Source: Paraburkholderia solitsugae
Lineage (GTDB): Bacteria; Pseudomonadota; Gammaproteobacteria; Burkholderiales; Burkholderiaceae
DNA: 64,000 nt
Direction of reading: 5' to 3'
Assembly (NCBI RefSeq): GCF_013177695.1
Contig: NZ_WOEY01000078.1
Location: forward strand, 1-64,000
The translations under genes were made by a program, and so were the position numbers. Positions within the stretch are counted from its first letter, which is position 1. Every line of letters starts with the position of its first letter. Below the pieces are notes generated by a model, which saw nothing but the letters and a program-made list of their open reading frames with translations, ran no database searches and had not been told where the DNA came from. This document shows positions 16,958 to 24,758 of the stretch, in pieces.

Positions 16958-17910
16958 GCGTGTGCCCCCTCGCCGCTCAGCAGCGTTTGTGCCATCCGCT
17001 CCGCGGTGGCGAGCGCGGCGGAGGTCATGATGTCGAGATTGCCCGCATACGCCGGCAGGTAGTGCGCCGCGCCTTCCACTTCGACGAACACGGACGTCTT
17101 CAGCCCGCTGAAGCGGCCGACGCCCGGGAGGTTCAGCGGTGCGTTCGCTGGTATCTCGTCGAACTGCACCTTCTGCTTCAGTCGATAGCCCGGCACGTAC
17201 GCCTGAACCTTGCGCGCCATCTCTTCGATCGAGGCCTCAACCTTCTCGCGGTCGACCGTGTCGGACAGCGTGTACACCGTGTCGCGCATCATCACCGGCG
17301 GCTCGGCGGGATTGAGCACGATAATCGCCTTACCCTTGCCTGCGCCGCCAACTACCTCGATCGCCTTCGAGGTAGTTTCGGTAAACTCGTCGATGTTCGC
17401 GCGCGTGCCGGGACCGGCGGACTTGCTGCTGATCGACGCGACGATCTCTGCGTAGTGGACCTTTACCACGCGCGACACGGCCGCCACGATGGGAATGGTT
17501 GCCTGCCCTCCACATGTGACCATATTCAGGTTGAGCGCTTCGATGTTCGCGTCGAGGTTCACAACCGGCACGCAGTACGGACCGATCGCGGCAGGCGTCA
17601 GATCGATCATGCGGACGCCTGGCTTCAGCTTGCGCAGCAGCGCGTCGTTCTTCACGTGCGCACCCGCCGACGTCGCATCGAACACGAAGTCGATCTCGTC
17701 GAACACCGGCAGGCGCGTCAGTCCTTCGGCGCCTTCGTGTGTGGTCGCGACGCCGAGGCGTGCGGCACGCGCGAGACCGTCCGATGCCGGATCGATGCCA
17801 ACCATCGCGGCCATCTCCAGATGCTTGCTGTGACGCATGATCTTGATCATCAGGTCCGTGCCGATGTTGCCGGAGCCGATGATCGCCACTTTGCTCTTCT
17901 GTTGTGTCAT
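16954..17910 (-). CDS. mhpF: Acetaldehyde dehydrogenase (acylating)
   Basis: A 318-residue enzyme that oxidises acetaldehyde (or propanal) with NAD and CoA to the acyl-CoA. The NAD motif IGSGNIGTD is near residues 11-19, and the catalytic cysteine C133 lies in NMVTCGGQATIP. The start is set at ATG 17910 (MTQQKSKV), as a longer frame to 17952 would overlap the hydratase gene. It lies 20 bases after the hydratase and overlaps the aldolase gene, in the canonical order for the lower meta pathway. Confidence 0.94.
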   Translation of the reverse strand: MTQQKSKVAIIGSGNIGTDLMIKIMRHSKHLEMAAMVGIDPASDGLARAARLGVATTHEGAEGLTRLPVFDEIDFVFDATSAGAHVKNDALLRKLKPGVRMIDLTPAAIGPYCVPVVNLDANIEALNLNMVTCGGQATIPIVAAVSRVVKVHYAEIVASISSKSAGPGTRANIDEFTETTSKAIEVVGGAGKGKAIIVLNPAEPPVMMRDTVYTLSDTVDREKVEASIEEMARKVQAYVPGYRLKQKVQFDEIPANAPLNLPGVGRFSGLKTSVFVEVEGAAHYLPAYAGNLDIMTSAALATAERMAQTLLSGEGAHA

Positions 17911-17930
17911 GGTTTTCGCTGCCCTTTCTG

Positions 17931-18713
17931 TCAAACGAAGCGTGCCGAGCATTGGCCGATGCCGCCAATCGAGACGTGAAGGTTGTCGCCCGCCTTCACC
18001 GGCACCATCGTCCCCAGCGAACCCGAGAGGATCACCTCCCCTGCCTTGAGTGACACGCCGAGACGGCCGAGCGTATTCGCAAGCCAGGCTACCGCGTTCG
18101 CCGGCGAGTTCAGCGCCGCGGCACCCGCGCCTGTCGTCGCTACCGCGCCGTTGCGTTCAAGCACCATGCCGCACGTGCGCAGATCGAGCGAGCGCGGGTC
18201 CACCAACTGGCTACCGAGTACGAACATCCCGCATGAGGCGTTGTCGGCCACCGTGTCCTGGATGCGGATCTTCCAGTCGCGAATACGTGAATCGACGATC
18301 TCAAAGCACACCAGTACCCCTTCGGTCGCGCGCAGCACGTCTGCCACGGAAATGCCGGGGCCGCTCAGATCGTGTTTCAGCACGAACGCTATCTCGCCTT
18401 CGGCTTTGGGCTGAATCAGATTCGACGTGTCGATCGGGTCACCTTCCGCACACAGCATCGTGTCCAGCAGATAGCCGAAGTCCGGCTGATGAACGTCGAG
18501 CAGCGTCATCACAACCTCGCTCGTCACGCCGATCTTCTTGCCGACCATGCGCGCGCCTGCGTCGAGTTGGCGCGCGATCAGATGCTGCTGGATCCGGTAA
18601 GCGTCTTCGATGCTCAGGTCCGGATAACGGCCCGAGAGCGGATCGATCGCCGTCTGGCTGCGCAGCGCGCGCCAAAGTTCGTCGCCGAGGTCCGATATCA
18701 GTGAAGGGTCCAT
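17931..18713 (-). CDS. mhpD: 2-keto-4-pentenoate hydratase
   Basis: A 260-residue member of the MhpD/DmpE hydratase family, which adds water to 2-hydroxypenta-2,4-dienoate to give 4-hydroxy-2-oxovalerate. The family signatures IEDAYRIQQHLIARQLDAGA, GKKIGVTS and the metal-binding region with AEGEIAFVLKHDL are present, as is the C-terminal SGSLGTMVPVKAGD. The length is normal. It sits between the monooxygenase gene (about 90 bases away) and the dehydrogenase. Its product feeds the aldolase-dehydrogenase pair encoded next. Confidence 0.92.
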   Translation of the reverse strand: MDPSLISDLGDELWRALRSQTAIDPLSGRYPDLSIEDAYRIQQHLIARQLDAGARMVGKKIGVTSEVVMTLLDVHQPDFGYLLDTMLCAEGDPIDTSNLIQPKAEGEIAFVLKHDLSGPGISVADVLRATEGVLVCFEIVDSRIRDWKIRIQDTVADNASCGMFVLGSQLVDPRSLDLRTCGMVLERNGAVATTGAGAAALNSPANAVAWLANTLGRLGVSLKAGEVILSGSLGTMVPVKAGDNLHVSIGGIGQCSARFV

Positions 18714-18803
18714 TGCGTGTTTCCTGCGTCATACGTAAATGTCGGGAGGGGCGCGGCCGCTCGCGCGCCGCGCCTCGAAAGTGCCGCGCTGCAACCGCGC
18801 CGG

Positions 18804-20021
18804 CTATGCTGTTGTCTGCGCGGGCAGCGGGTCGCGCGAATAGAACAGCGGCGGCAGCGGCTGGCCAAGCAGATAACCGCCAAGCGTGCCGGCCGTATCG
18901 TCCGCGTTCTGCGTGATGTGATTGGCCGCCGCGATCACGTCGCGCAGGATGCGCTGCAACGGGTTGTCGAGATAAATGCCGCGCGCCGAGAGCGCCTTGA
19001 ACAGCAGCATCACCGCTTCCTCGCTTTCGCGGCCCACTCGCGCAATATCGAGCATTCCCGGTACGCGCTCGTCGAGCGGCACGAGTTCGCGCTGTTCGGT
19101 ATAGCGGGTCGTCTCATCCATCATGTGCAGAATCCGCGCGCGCGATGAGCGTACCCGCGCCACCGCATTGCCGAGCCGATCCTTCACGTAAGGGCTCAGG
19201 CTCGTCTTGCCGCCACCGGTCGTATCGCGGCGCGTCTGCATCTGTTCGATGAAAACGTCCACTGCGCCTTGCGCCATGCCATTGATCGCCGACGACACCG
19301 CTGCGTAGAAAATTTGCGAGAACGGATACAGGTACGTGTTACCGCGATCGCTCATGCTGTAATCCGCGAGACTGTGCGCGCGGTATTCCGGCACGAACGC
19401 GTCCTTGACGACCACGCTCTTGCTGCCGGTGCCGGCCAGGCCGAACACGTGCCAGTCGTCGAGAATCGTGTAGTCCGTGCGCGGTACGAGCACCGACAGG
19501 CGATCAACCGGCTGCTTGTTTTCGTCGAGCAGAATCTGCCCGAGAAACGCCCATTGGCCATGATCCGTTCCGCTGGAAGTCGGCCACCGGCCATTGATGA
19601 TGTAGCCGCCGTCCACCTTGCGATAGGTGCCGAACGGCGCGTACGACGACGCGACGATGACCGAGTCGTCCTTGCCCCAGACGTCGTCACAGGCACGCGG
19701 GTCGAGATGACCGAACTCCCACGTGTGGATGCCGAGAATCATCATGTTCCAGGCACTGCTGCAACAGCCGCGGCCCAGTTCCATCAGCACCTTGAAGAAG
19801 ACCGCGGGATTCATTTCATAGCCGCCCCAGCGACGCGGTTGCAGGATGCGGAAAAAACCCGCCTGCTTGAAGTGCTCGATGATGTCGGCCGGGACCGAGC
19901 GCGCCTGCTCGACTTCCGCGGCCCGTGCGCGAAGCATCGGGATCATGGCCTTCGCGCGTTCGACTAGCACCGCTTCAGTCGGAATCGGGTAGCCGACTGG
20001 ATCTTTCAAAACCGTGTTCAT
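18804..20021 (-). CDS. Two-component flavin-dependent monooxygenase, oxygenase subunit (HsaA-like)
   Basis: A 405-residue protein with the acyl-CoA dehydrogenase fold used by HsaA-type flavin monooxygenases, which hydroxylate a phenol to a catechol using reduced flavin from a separate reductase. Family features are FFRILQPRRWGGYEMNPAVF, the SSAWNMMILGIH segment, GRWPTSSGTDHGQWAFLG and the GLAGTGSKSVVV loop. The start is ATG 20021 after GGAGGAGCAGT, which removes 39 residues of spurious N-terminus. It overlaps the flavin reductase gene by four bases. In steroid degraders the relative HsaA acts on the phenolic A ring, but the substrate here is not proved. Confidence 0.88.
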   Translation of the reverse strand: MNTVLKDPVGYPIPTEAVLVERAKAMIPMLRARAAEVEQARSVPADIIEHFKQAGFFRILQPRRWGGYEMNPAVFFKVLMELGRGCCSSAWNMMILGIHTWEFGHLDPRACDDVWGKDDSVIVASSYAPFGTYRKVDGGYIINGRWPTSSGTDHGQWAFLGQILLDENKQPVDRLSVLVPRTDYTILDDWHVFGLAGTGSKSVVVKDAFVPEYRAHSLADYSMSDRGNTYLYPFSQIFYAAVSSAINGMAQGAVDVFIEQMQTRRDTTGGGKTSLSPYVKDRLGNAVARVRSSRARILHMMDETTRYTEQRELVPLDERVPGMLDIARVGRESEEAVMLLFKALSARGIYLDNPLQRILRDVIAAANHITQNADDTAGTLGGYLLGQPLPPLFYSRDPLPAQTTA

Positions 20022-20605
20022 ACTGCTCCTCCATTGGAATTGTCTGACTCCGCCTGATGCAGGCCGGAAAACTTGCCACCGAAATACACCAGCGGCGGCG
20101 TTTCTTCTTTTGCACAACACACTTCGATGACGTCGCACAAAAAGACCGTGTGGGAACCGCCCGGTATTTCCTCAATAACCCTGCAACCGAACGACACGAG
20201 ACTGCCTTCGAGAATCGGAATGTCGAGTTTTCCGTCGCGCCAAGTGCCTGCGCCGTGAAAGCGGTCATCGCCGACCACGTTGATCACCATCCCGGCGAAC
20301 CGCTTCGCGATGTCCTCCTGATACCCAGTGAGCACGTTCACGCTCAGCAGGCCGGATTCACTGATGACGGCATGCGCGCGCACCGAACGGTTCACGCAGA
20401 CCAGTAGCCGCGCAGGCTCAGCGCTGAGCGAGCAGATCGCGGTCGCGGTCAGGCCCGCTCGCGAGTCGCCGCTACGCGACGCGATCACCGTGCAACTGGC
20501 AGCAAGCCGCCTCATGCCAGACCGAAAAAGCGATGCGTCCACACCGACATAAGGCGTTTCGTCGCAGGCCACGGCACCGTCCGTGGTAGTCATAGCGGTT
20601 GCCAT
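20018..20605 (-). CDS. Flavin reductase (HsaB/HpaC-like), monooxygenase partner
   Basis: A 195-residue flavin reductase domain protein that would supply reduced FMN or FAD to the oxygenase encoded next. The family core is visible as FRSGMRRLAASCTVIASRSG, GLTATAICSLSAEPARLLVC with NRSVRAHA, SVNVLTGYQEDIAKRFAG, and the C-terminal HTVFLCDVIEV. The start is ATG 20605, overlapping the upstream hydrolase stop as TGATG. A GTG three bases earlier is less likely. Overlaps on both sides indicate tight co-translation. Confidence 0.9.
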   Translation of the reverse strand: MATAMTTTDGAVACDETPYVGVDASLFRSGMRRLAASCTVIASRSGDSRAGLTATAICSLSAEPARLLVCVNRSVRAHAVISESGLLSVNVLTGYQEDIAKRFAGMVINVVGDDRFHGAGTWRDGKLDIPILEGSLVSFGCRVIEEIPGGSHTVFLCDVIEVCCAKEETPPLVYFGGKFSGLHQAESDNSNGGAV

Positions 20606-21489
20606 CACACTTGCCCCGTTGAAAGAAACGAATGCATCACCGCGTTGAACTCGTCGGGATGCTCGTATTGCGGCCAGTGCGCGGCGTCCCCCTGCATCAC
20701 GTACAGCGTGCCCTTTGCGATACGTGGCAATGCGGCCTGCGCCGCGAGTACGTCGTGGATAGGGTTATGTTTCGTCCACAGCAGCAGCGTCTCGCATTGC
20801 AGTCGTTCCAGTTCGATCATGTCCATGCGTTGGCTGGCGTCACCGGCCTTGCGCATCAGGCGGCCGAACACAAGCGGCGCCGACTGCTGGAAGTCCGGTC
20901 GCGAATAGATTGCGAGACGGCTGCCAATCAGTTCGTCGTCGAGCAGGTGCCAGTTGCTCTCGTGGATCAGCCACTGCATCCGCGCGCGCACGCTCTCGGC
21001 AGTCGGCGGCTTGCCGAAGTTGCGCTGACTCAGCTCGGCGAGGTTCTTCAGGTCGCGATGCCCCTGCTCGCTGACGATCGGAATCCCGCCGGTCGTGTTA
21101 AGCACGATGCGATGCACGCGCTGCGGATACTTCACCGCGAAGCAGCCCGTCACGACGCCGCCGAGCGATTCACCCGACACGTGGGCGCGCTCGATGTCGA
21201 GCGCGTCGAGCAGCTCGCGCAACTGCTCGACGTAATCATCGATCTCGTAGCCGATGTCCGTTTTCTTCTCGGACAGCCCCTGACCAACGAAGTCGAACGC
21301 GAGCACGTGATAGTGCTGTGCGAGCGCGACAACGTTCTTTGCATATGCCTCGACATGACCGCCGATGCCGTGCATCAGCACCAGCGTCTCGCGATTCTGT
21401 CGGCCGGCCTCGATCACACGCGTCGCGCCGAAACGGGGCGTGTGAACATAGCGGACTTCCGCTCCAAGAAAATCGATCCAGATACTCAC
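20605..21489 (-). CDS. Alpha/beta hydrolase in the meta-cleavage operon
   Basis: A protein of about 294 residues with the alpha/beta hydrolase fold: LVLMHGIGGHVEAYAKNVVA (oxyanion region), nucleophile elbow SGESLGGVV, and a C-terminal His in GDAAHWPQYEHPDEFN. It follows the extradiol dioxygenase gene and so is a candidate ring-cleavage product hydrolase, but the oxyanion motif lacks the SGPGA of the typical family seen at 14895-15752. It may instead act on an ester or a different cleavage product. GGAG directly abuts the ATG at 21495, so the GTG two codons later (21489) has better spacing. Confidence 0.82.
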   Translation of the reverse strand: MSIWIDFLGAEVRYVHTPRFGATRVIEAGRQNRETLVLMHGIGGHVEAYAKNVVALAQHYHVLAFDFVGQGLSEKKTDIGYEIDDYVEQLRELLDALDIERAHVSGESLGGVVTGCFAVKYPQRVHRIVLNTTGGIPIVSEQGHRDLKNLAELSQRNFGKPPTAESVRARMQWLIHESNWHLLDDELIGSRLAIYSRPDFQQSAPLVFGRLMRKAGDASQRMDMIELERLQCETLLLWTKHNPIHDVLAAQAALPRIAKGTLYVMQGDAAHWPQYEHPDEFNAVMHSFLSTGQV

Positions 21490-21590
21490 ATTCATCTCCA
21501 GAAAAAGGCAACACGCTTCCCGCCGACCGTACGTGTCGGTTCACAGTCATCTCAGCGGGGAAGAGAAAAGGTGGCGGCCGCCTGCGGCGT

Positions 21591-22505
21591 TCAGGCCGGC
21601 ACGGGCGGCGTGCGCTTATGGCCCCAGTCGCTCAGCTTCGAATAGTTGACGACCTTCCACGTGGCGTCGTCGATCACGATGCCGCCGTGGCCGTATTCGA
21701 GCGCAAAGCCCGACGGGGTCTGCACGTAGAACGAAAACATCTGGTCATTCGGATGGTGGCCGAGATGCAGGATCATCGGCACGCCTGCCGCCATGCAGCG
21801 GTCATAGGCGAGGCCGACGTCGTCCATTTCCTTGACCTGCACCATCAGATGATTGAGCCGCTTTGACCCGGGAATCGCTGCGGTCGCGAGCGAATGATGG
21901 CGGCCGGTTTTCGTATGCATGAACGTCGCGTCCACGACGATGCCCGGCTCGCGTTCCTCGCGTATATAGTCGCTGACGCGCAATCCGAGCACGGAGCGAT
22001 AGAACGCGACGGACTCCGGATAATTGTCCGAGCGCGTAAGAATGTGGCCAATGCCAAGCTGCCCCGTCTCGAACCCGGCGCCGCGCAGGACACTGGAGCG
22101 AAACGGCTCGGTCATCGGAGCGATCGCCGGCCCGAAGTAGAACGCATGCCGGTAGCCGTTCGGGTCCTCGCAGTAGTACAGCTTTTCAACGCAGCGTTGC
22201 GCGCAATAGTCGCGATTGCCTTGTGTCACGGCGAGGCCGCTCACGCGAAGCTGTTGAGCGAAGCGGTCCAGTTCCTCTTCGGTCTCGAACTCCCAGCCGG
22301 CTTCCTGAATATCGTCCGCGTCGCTCTTTTCCAGCACGATGCGCTGCACGTGCTCATCCATGCGCAGCACGAGCGCATTGCCGCCATCGCGCGTTCCGAT
22401 CTGAAAACCCATCAGGTTATGAGCGAAATCCGCCCATGCGCCCAGATCCTTGACCCCGAACACGACGTACCCAAGGTTCGAAATTGCCGCAGCCATGTTG
22501 GCCAT
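21591..22505 (-). CDS. Extradiol ring-cleavage dioxygenase (BphC/HsaC-like)
   Basis: A 304-residue type I extradiol dioxygenase made of two VOC modules (about 8-125 and 148-275). The Fe(II) ligands are H154 (LGIGHILTR), H219 (RLNHLMVQ) and E270 (FALEYGHGG). The second-sphere residues in GRHHSLA and LGHHPNDQMFSFY are also present, so it should be active. It cleaves a catechol next to the hydroxyl pair. Such two-domain enzymes usually prefer bicyclic or bulky catechols. It is the first gene of the operon, about 73 bases downstream of the start predicted from the sigma-54 promoter at 22588-22604, with GGAGGAGAT before the start. Confidence 0.93.
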   Translation of the reverse strand: MANMAAAISNLGYVVFGVKDLGAWADFAHNLMGFQIGTRDGGNALVLRMDEHVQRIVLEKSDADDIQEAGWEFETEEELDRFAQQLRVSGLAVTQGNRDYCAQRCVEKLYYCEDPNGYRHAFYFGPAIAPMTEPFRSSVLRGAGFETGQLGIGHILTRSDNYPESVAFYRSVLGLRVSDYIREEREPGIVVDATFMHTKTGRHHSLATAAIPGSKRLNHLMVQVKEMDDVGLAYDRCMAAGVPMILHLGHHPNDQMFSFYVQTPSGFALEYGHGGIVIDDATWKVVNYSKLSDWGHKRTPPVPA

Positions 22506-22587
22506 ATCTCCTCCATCCAGCTTATGTGTATTAAGGACTCTCTAATTCACGAACGCGTTGAGATTTTCGCGAATCGTGGACCTCTCT

Positions 22588-22604
22588 ATGCAAACGGTGT
22601 GCCA
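22588..22604 (-). promoter_or_regulatory. Sigma-54 promoter of the meta-cleavage operon
   Basis: The minus strand reads TGGCACACCGTTTGCAT, a near-perfect match to TGGCAC-N5-TTGCW with GG and GC separated by ten bases (-24/-12). Transcription would start near 22578, about 73 bases before the dioxygenase start. The divergent XylR/DmpR-like activator at 22847 is the obvious partner. Confidence 0.87.
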
Positions 22605-22846
22605 AGCGCGCGATGCGGCACGCCGTAATGACATGTGCGCCGCGCCCGGCAAGGCTGTGCGCCCAAACAGCGAGTAACGCCCAAGCGTGCCACCAACCGC
22701 CGAGGCGCATGCGCGATTCAGAAAATGATGAATGCACACCGCCTCGCTCCCGGGCGACCGCGGGATTTCATGAATTACGCAGCCGGCAGCAAGCGTTTAA
22801 GGTTGTGCCTGCAACTAACATGCAATCGCAGGCAAGGGGTAAACAC
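22605..22846. promoter_or_regulatory. Divergent control region between meta-cleavage operon and its activator
   Basis: A non-coding stretch of about 240 bases where activator-binding sites are expected upstream of the -24/-12 promoter. Short perfect palindromes GCGCATGCGC (near 22707) and TTCATGAA (22767-22774) are visible. I cannot show that either is the upstream activating sequence. The activator ribosome site AAGGGG is at 22834-22839. Confidence 0.45.
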
Positions 22847-24649
22847 ATGGACGAAACGATCGACCGGAACACAACGGGTTGCACGCTGCCGCCAGAATTC
22901 GTCCTGCTCGACGCGATGGACTTCAGCGACATCGCCGAGCAACTGCATTTCAATCCGGTCGAGGGTCGGATCTGGCTGCAGGACCGCCGCATGGCGCTTC
23001 TGTCGGTCGACGTGCTGGGTGCCCTGCGACGCGAACTGGTCGATTCACTCGGGCTCGAAGCGGCGCGGCGGATGTTCACACGGCTCGGTTACGCAGCTGG
23101 CTCCGGCGATGCGGAGTTGGCGTGGAAGGTGCGCAGTCATCAGTCGCAACTCGATATCATTGCAGCGGGCGCGCAGCTTCACGCGCTCGAGGGCTTCGTG
23201 CAGGCGGAGCCGGTTCACATCGAAATCGACAGTACGCGCGGCTATTGCTATTCCGAATTTTTCTGGAATCACGGCTTCGAAGACGAAATCCATATCGCGA
23301 ACCATGGCGTCGGCCATGAGTCCGCGTGCTGGATGGGGATCGGGTATACGTCTGGTTTTCTCAGCAAGATCATGGGAAAGCGCATTCTCGCGCGTGAAGT
23401 CGAATGCCGCGCGATGGGGCAGACCAAGTGCCGCGTGATCGCCAAACCGGTCGAAAGCTGGGACGATCCCGAAGAGGATCTACACTATCTGGGCTTCACG
23501 CCAGCGCAGCAAACGCGCGTCTCAGTCCCAGCAGGGATGGCGACTGCGGACAGCCTCTCCCCGCCGCCGCCCGCAAACGCCCATCCGGAGCCGTCGCAGG
23601 CGGGTCTCATCGGATCGTCGGCCAGCTTTACGTCAGTGCTGCACAAGGTGCGGCGCGTTGCCACAACGCGGGCCACCGTGTTGCTGTCTGGCGAGAGCGG
23701 TGTCGGCAAAAGTGCCGTTGCGCGCGAGGTGCATCGCTGGAGCACGCGGATCGACAAGCCGTTCGTCGAACTCAACTGCGCGGCAATTCCCGAGCAACTG
23801 ATCGAATCGGAACTGTTCGGTGTCGAACGCGGCGCCTATTCGGGCGCCACCGAATCGCGCCCGGGCCGCTTCGAGTCCGCTAACGGTGGCACGCTGTTTC
23901 TTGACGAAATCGGCATCCTCAGCTTCAGCGCACAGGGCAAACTGCTGCGCGTGCTGCAGAACGGGGAGTTTGAGCGGCTCGGCTCCACGCGCACAATCAA
24001 ACTCGACGTGCGCGTCGTGGCCGCCACCAACGAGGACCTGCCGCAGGCGGTGAAGGAAGGACGCTTTCGCGAAGACCTGTTCTATCGCATCAACGTGTTT
24101 CCGATTTACATTCCGCCGCTGCGCGAACGAAGAGACGATCTGCCGCTGCTGATCGAATATTTCATCCGACGGCTTTCCGCGCTGCACGGGCGGCACGTGC
24201 CAGGCATCACCCCGCGCGCGCTCCAGGCCGTGCTCAATCACAAATGGCCGGGCAACATCCGCGAGTTCGAGAACGTGATCGAGCGCGGCATCATTCTCGC
24301 TGACGACGGCGAATCGCTGGACCTGCGCCATCTTTTCAGCGTCGACACGACGCTCGGAAATTCGAGTCTGATGCGCCTGACCGAAATGGGGACGCTCGTG
24401 AAAAGCAGTACGCTGACGGTCGGCGAAGAACCGCCGGCGTCCGGCACCGCCGCGCCGATGCCCACGACGCTCGACGAATGGGCGCGTGTTGCGATCAGTC
24501 AGCAGAACACGCAGCTCGCCGACGTCGAGGACGCGCTCGTCAACGCGGCGCTGGCCGAAGCGGGCGGCAACATCTCGAAGGCCGCTTCGCTGCTAGGCCT
24601 GACGCGCGCGCAGCTCGACTATCGTGTGAAGCGAAACGGCCGCGTTTAG
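22847..24649 (+). CDS. Sigma-54-dependent activator, XylR/DmpR family
   Basis: A 600-residue enhancer-binding protein. Residues about 15-215 form the XylR N-terminal and V4R effector-sensing module (GYCYSEFFWNHGFEDEIHIA, then ECRAMGQTKCRVI). About 255-490 form the AAA+ domain with Walker A GESGVGKS, Walker B GGTLFLDEIG and the R-finger region DLFYRINVFPI. A C-terminal Fis-type helix-turn-helix is at about 560-600 (ISKAASLLGLTRAQLDYRVK). The sigma-54 contact loop, usually GAFTGA, reads GAYSGA. The start is ATG 22847 after AAGGGG; an upstream frame from 22613 is spurious. It should activate the divergent meta-cleavage operon when bound to a phenolic or related effector. Confidence 0.9.
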   Translation: MDETIDRNTTGCTLPPEFVLLDAMDFSDIAEQLHFNPVEGRIWLQDRRMALLSVDVLGALRRELVDSLGLEAARRMFTRLGYAAGSGDAELAWKVRSHQSQLDIIAAGAQLHALEGFVQAEPVHIEIDSTRGYCYSEFFWNHGFEDEIHIANHGVGHESACWMGIGYTSGFLSKIMGKRILAREVECRAMGQTKCRVIAKPVESWDDPEEDLHYLGFTPAQQTRVSVPAGMATADSLSPPPPANAHPEPSQAGLIGSSASFTSVLHKVRRVATTRATVLLSGESGVGKSAVAREVHRWSTRIDKPFVELNCAAIPEQLIESELFGVERGAYSGATESRPGRFESANGGTLFLDEIGILSFSAQGKLLRVLQNGEFERLGSTRTIKLDVRVVAATNEDLPQAVKEGRFREDLFYRINVFPIYIPPLRERRDDLPLLIEYFIRRLSALHGRHVPGITPRALQAVLNHKWPGNIREFENVIERGIILADDGESLDLRHLFSVDTTLGNSSLMRLTEMGTLVKSSTLTVGEEPPASGTAAPMPTTLDEWARVAISQQNTQLADVEDALVNAALAEAGGNISKAASLLGLTRAQLDYRVKRNGRV

Positions 24650-24653
24650 TGCA

Positions 24654-24674
24654 CCTTTCGTCTTTCCCGAAAGG
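24654..24674 (+). terminator. Hairpin after the sigma-54 activator gene
   Basis: CCTTTCG and CGAAAGG form a perfect 7-bp stem with a 7-base loop just after the stop codon. There is no T-tract, so termination activity is uncertain. Confidence 0.4.
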
Positions 24675-24758
24675 CGAATTCGCCGCGACCCGCTATACCG
24701 CGATCGCCGCGCCCCCTATTCTCAACTCGCATGTTCAATCGCGAGGACGAGGATCTAT

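Noticed and set aside
18804..20605. Firm assignment as steroid HsaAB
   Set aside because: The fold and coupling fit HsaAB, but no ring B-D degradation genes are in the window and the operon has sigma-54 control, so only HsaA-like and HsaB-like are claimed.
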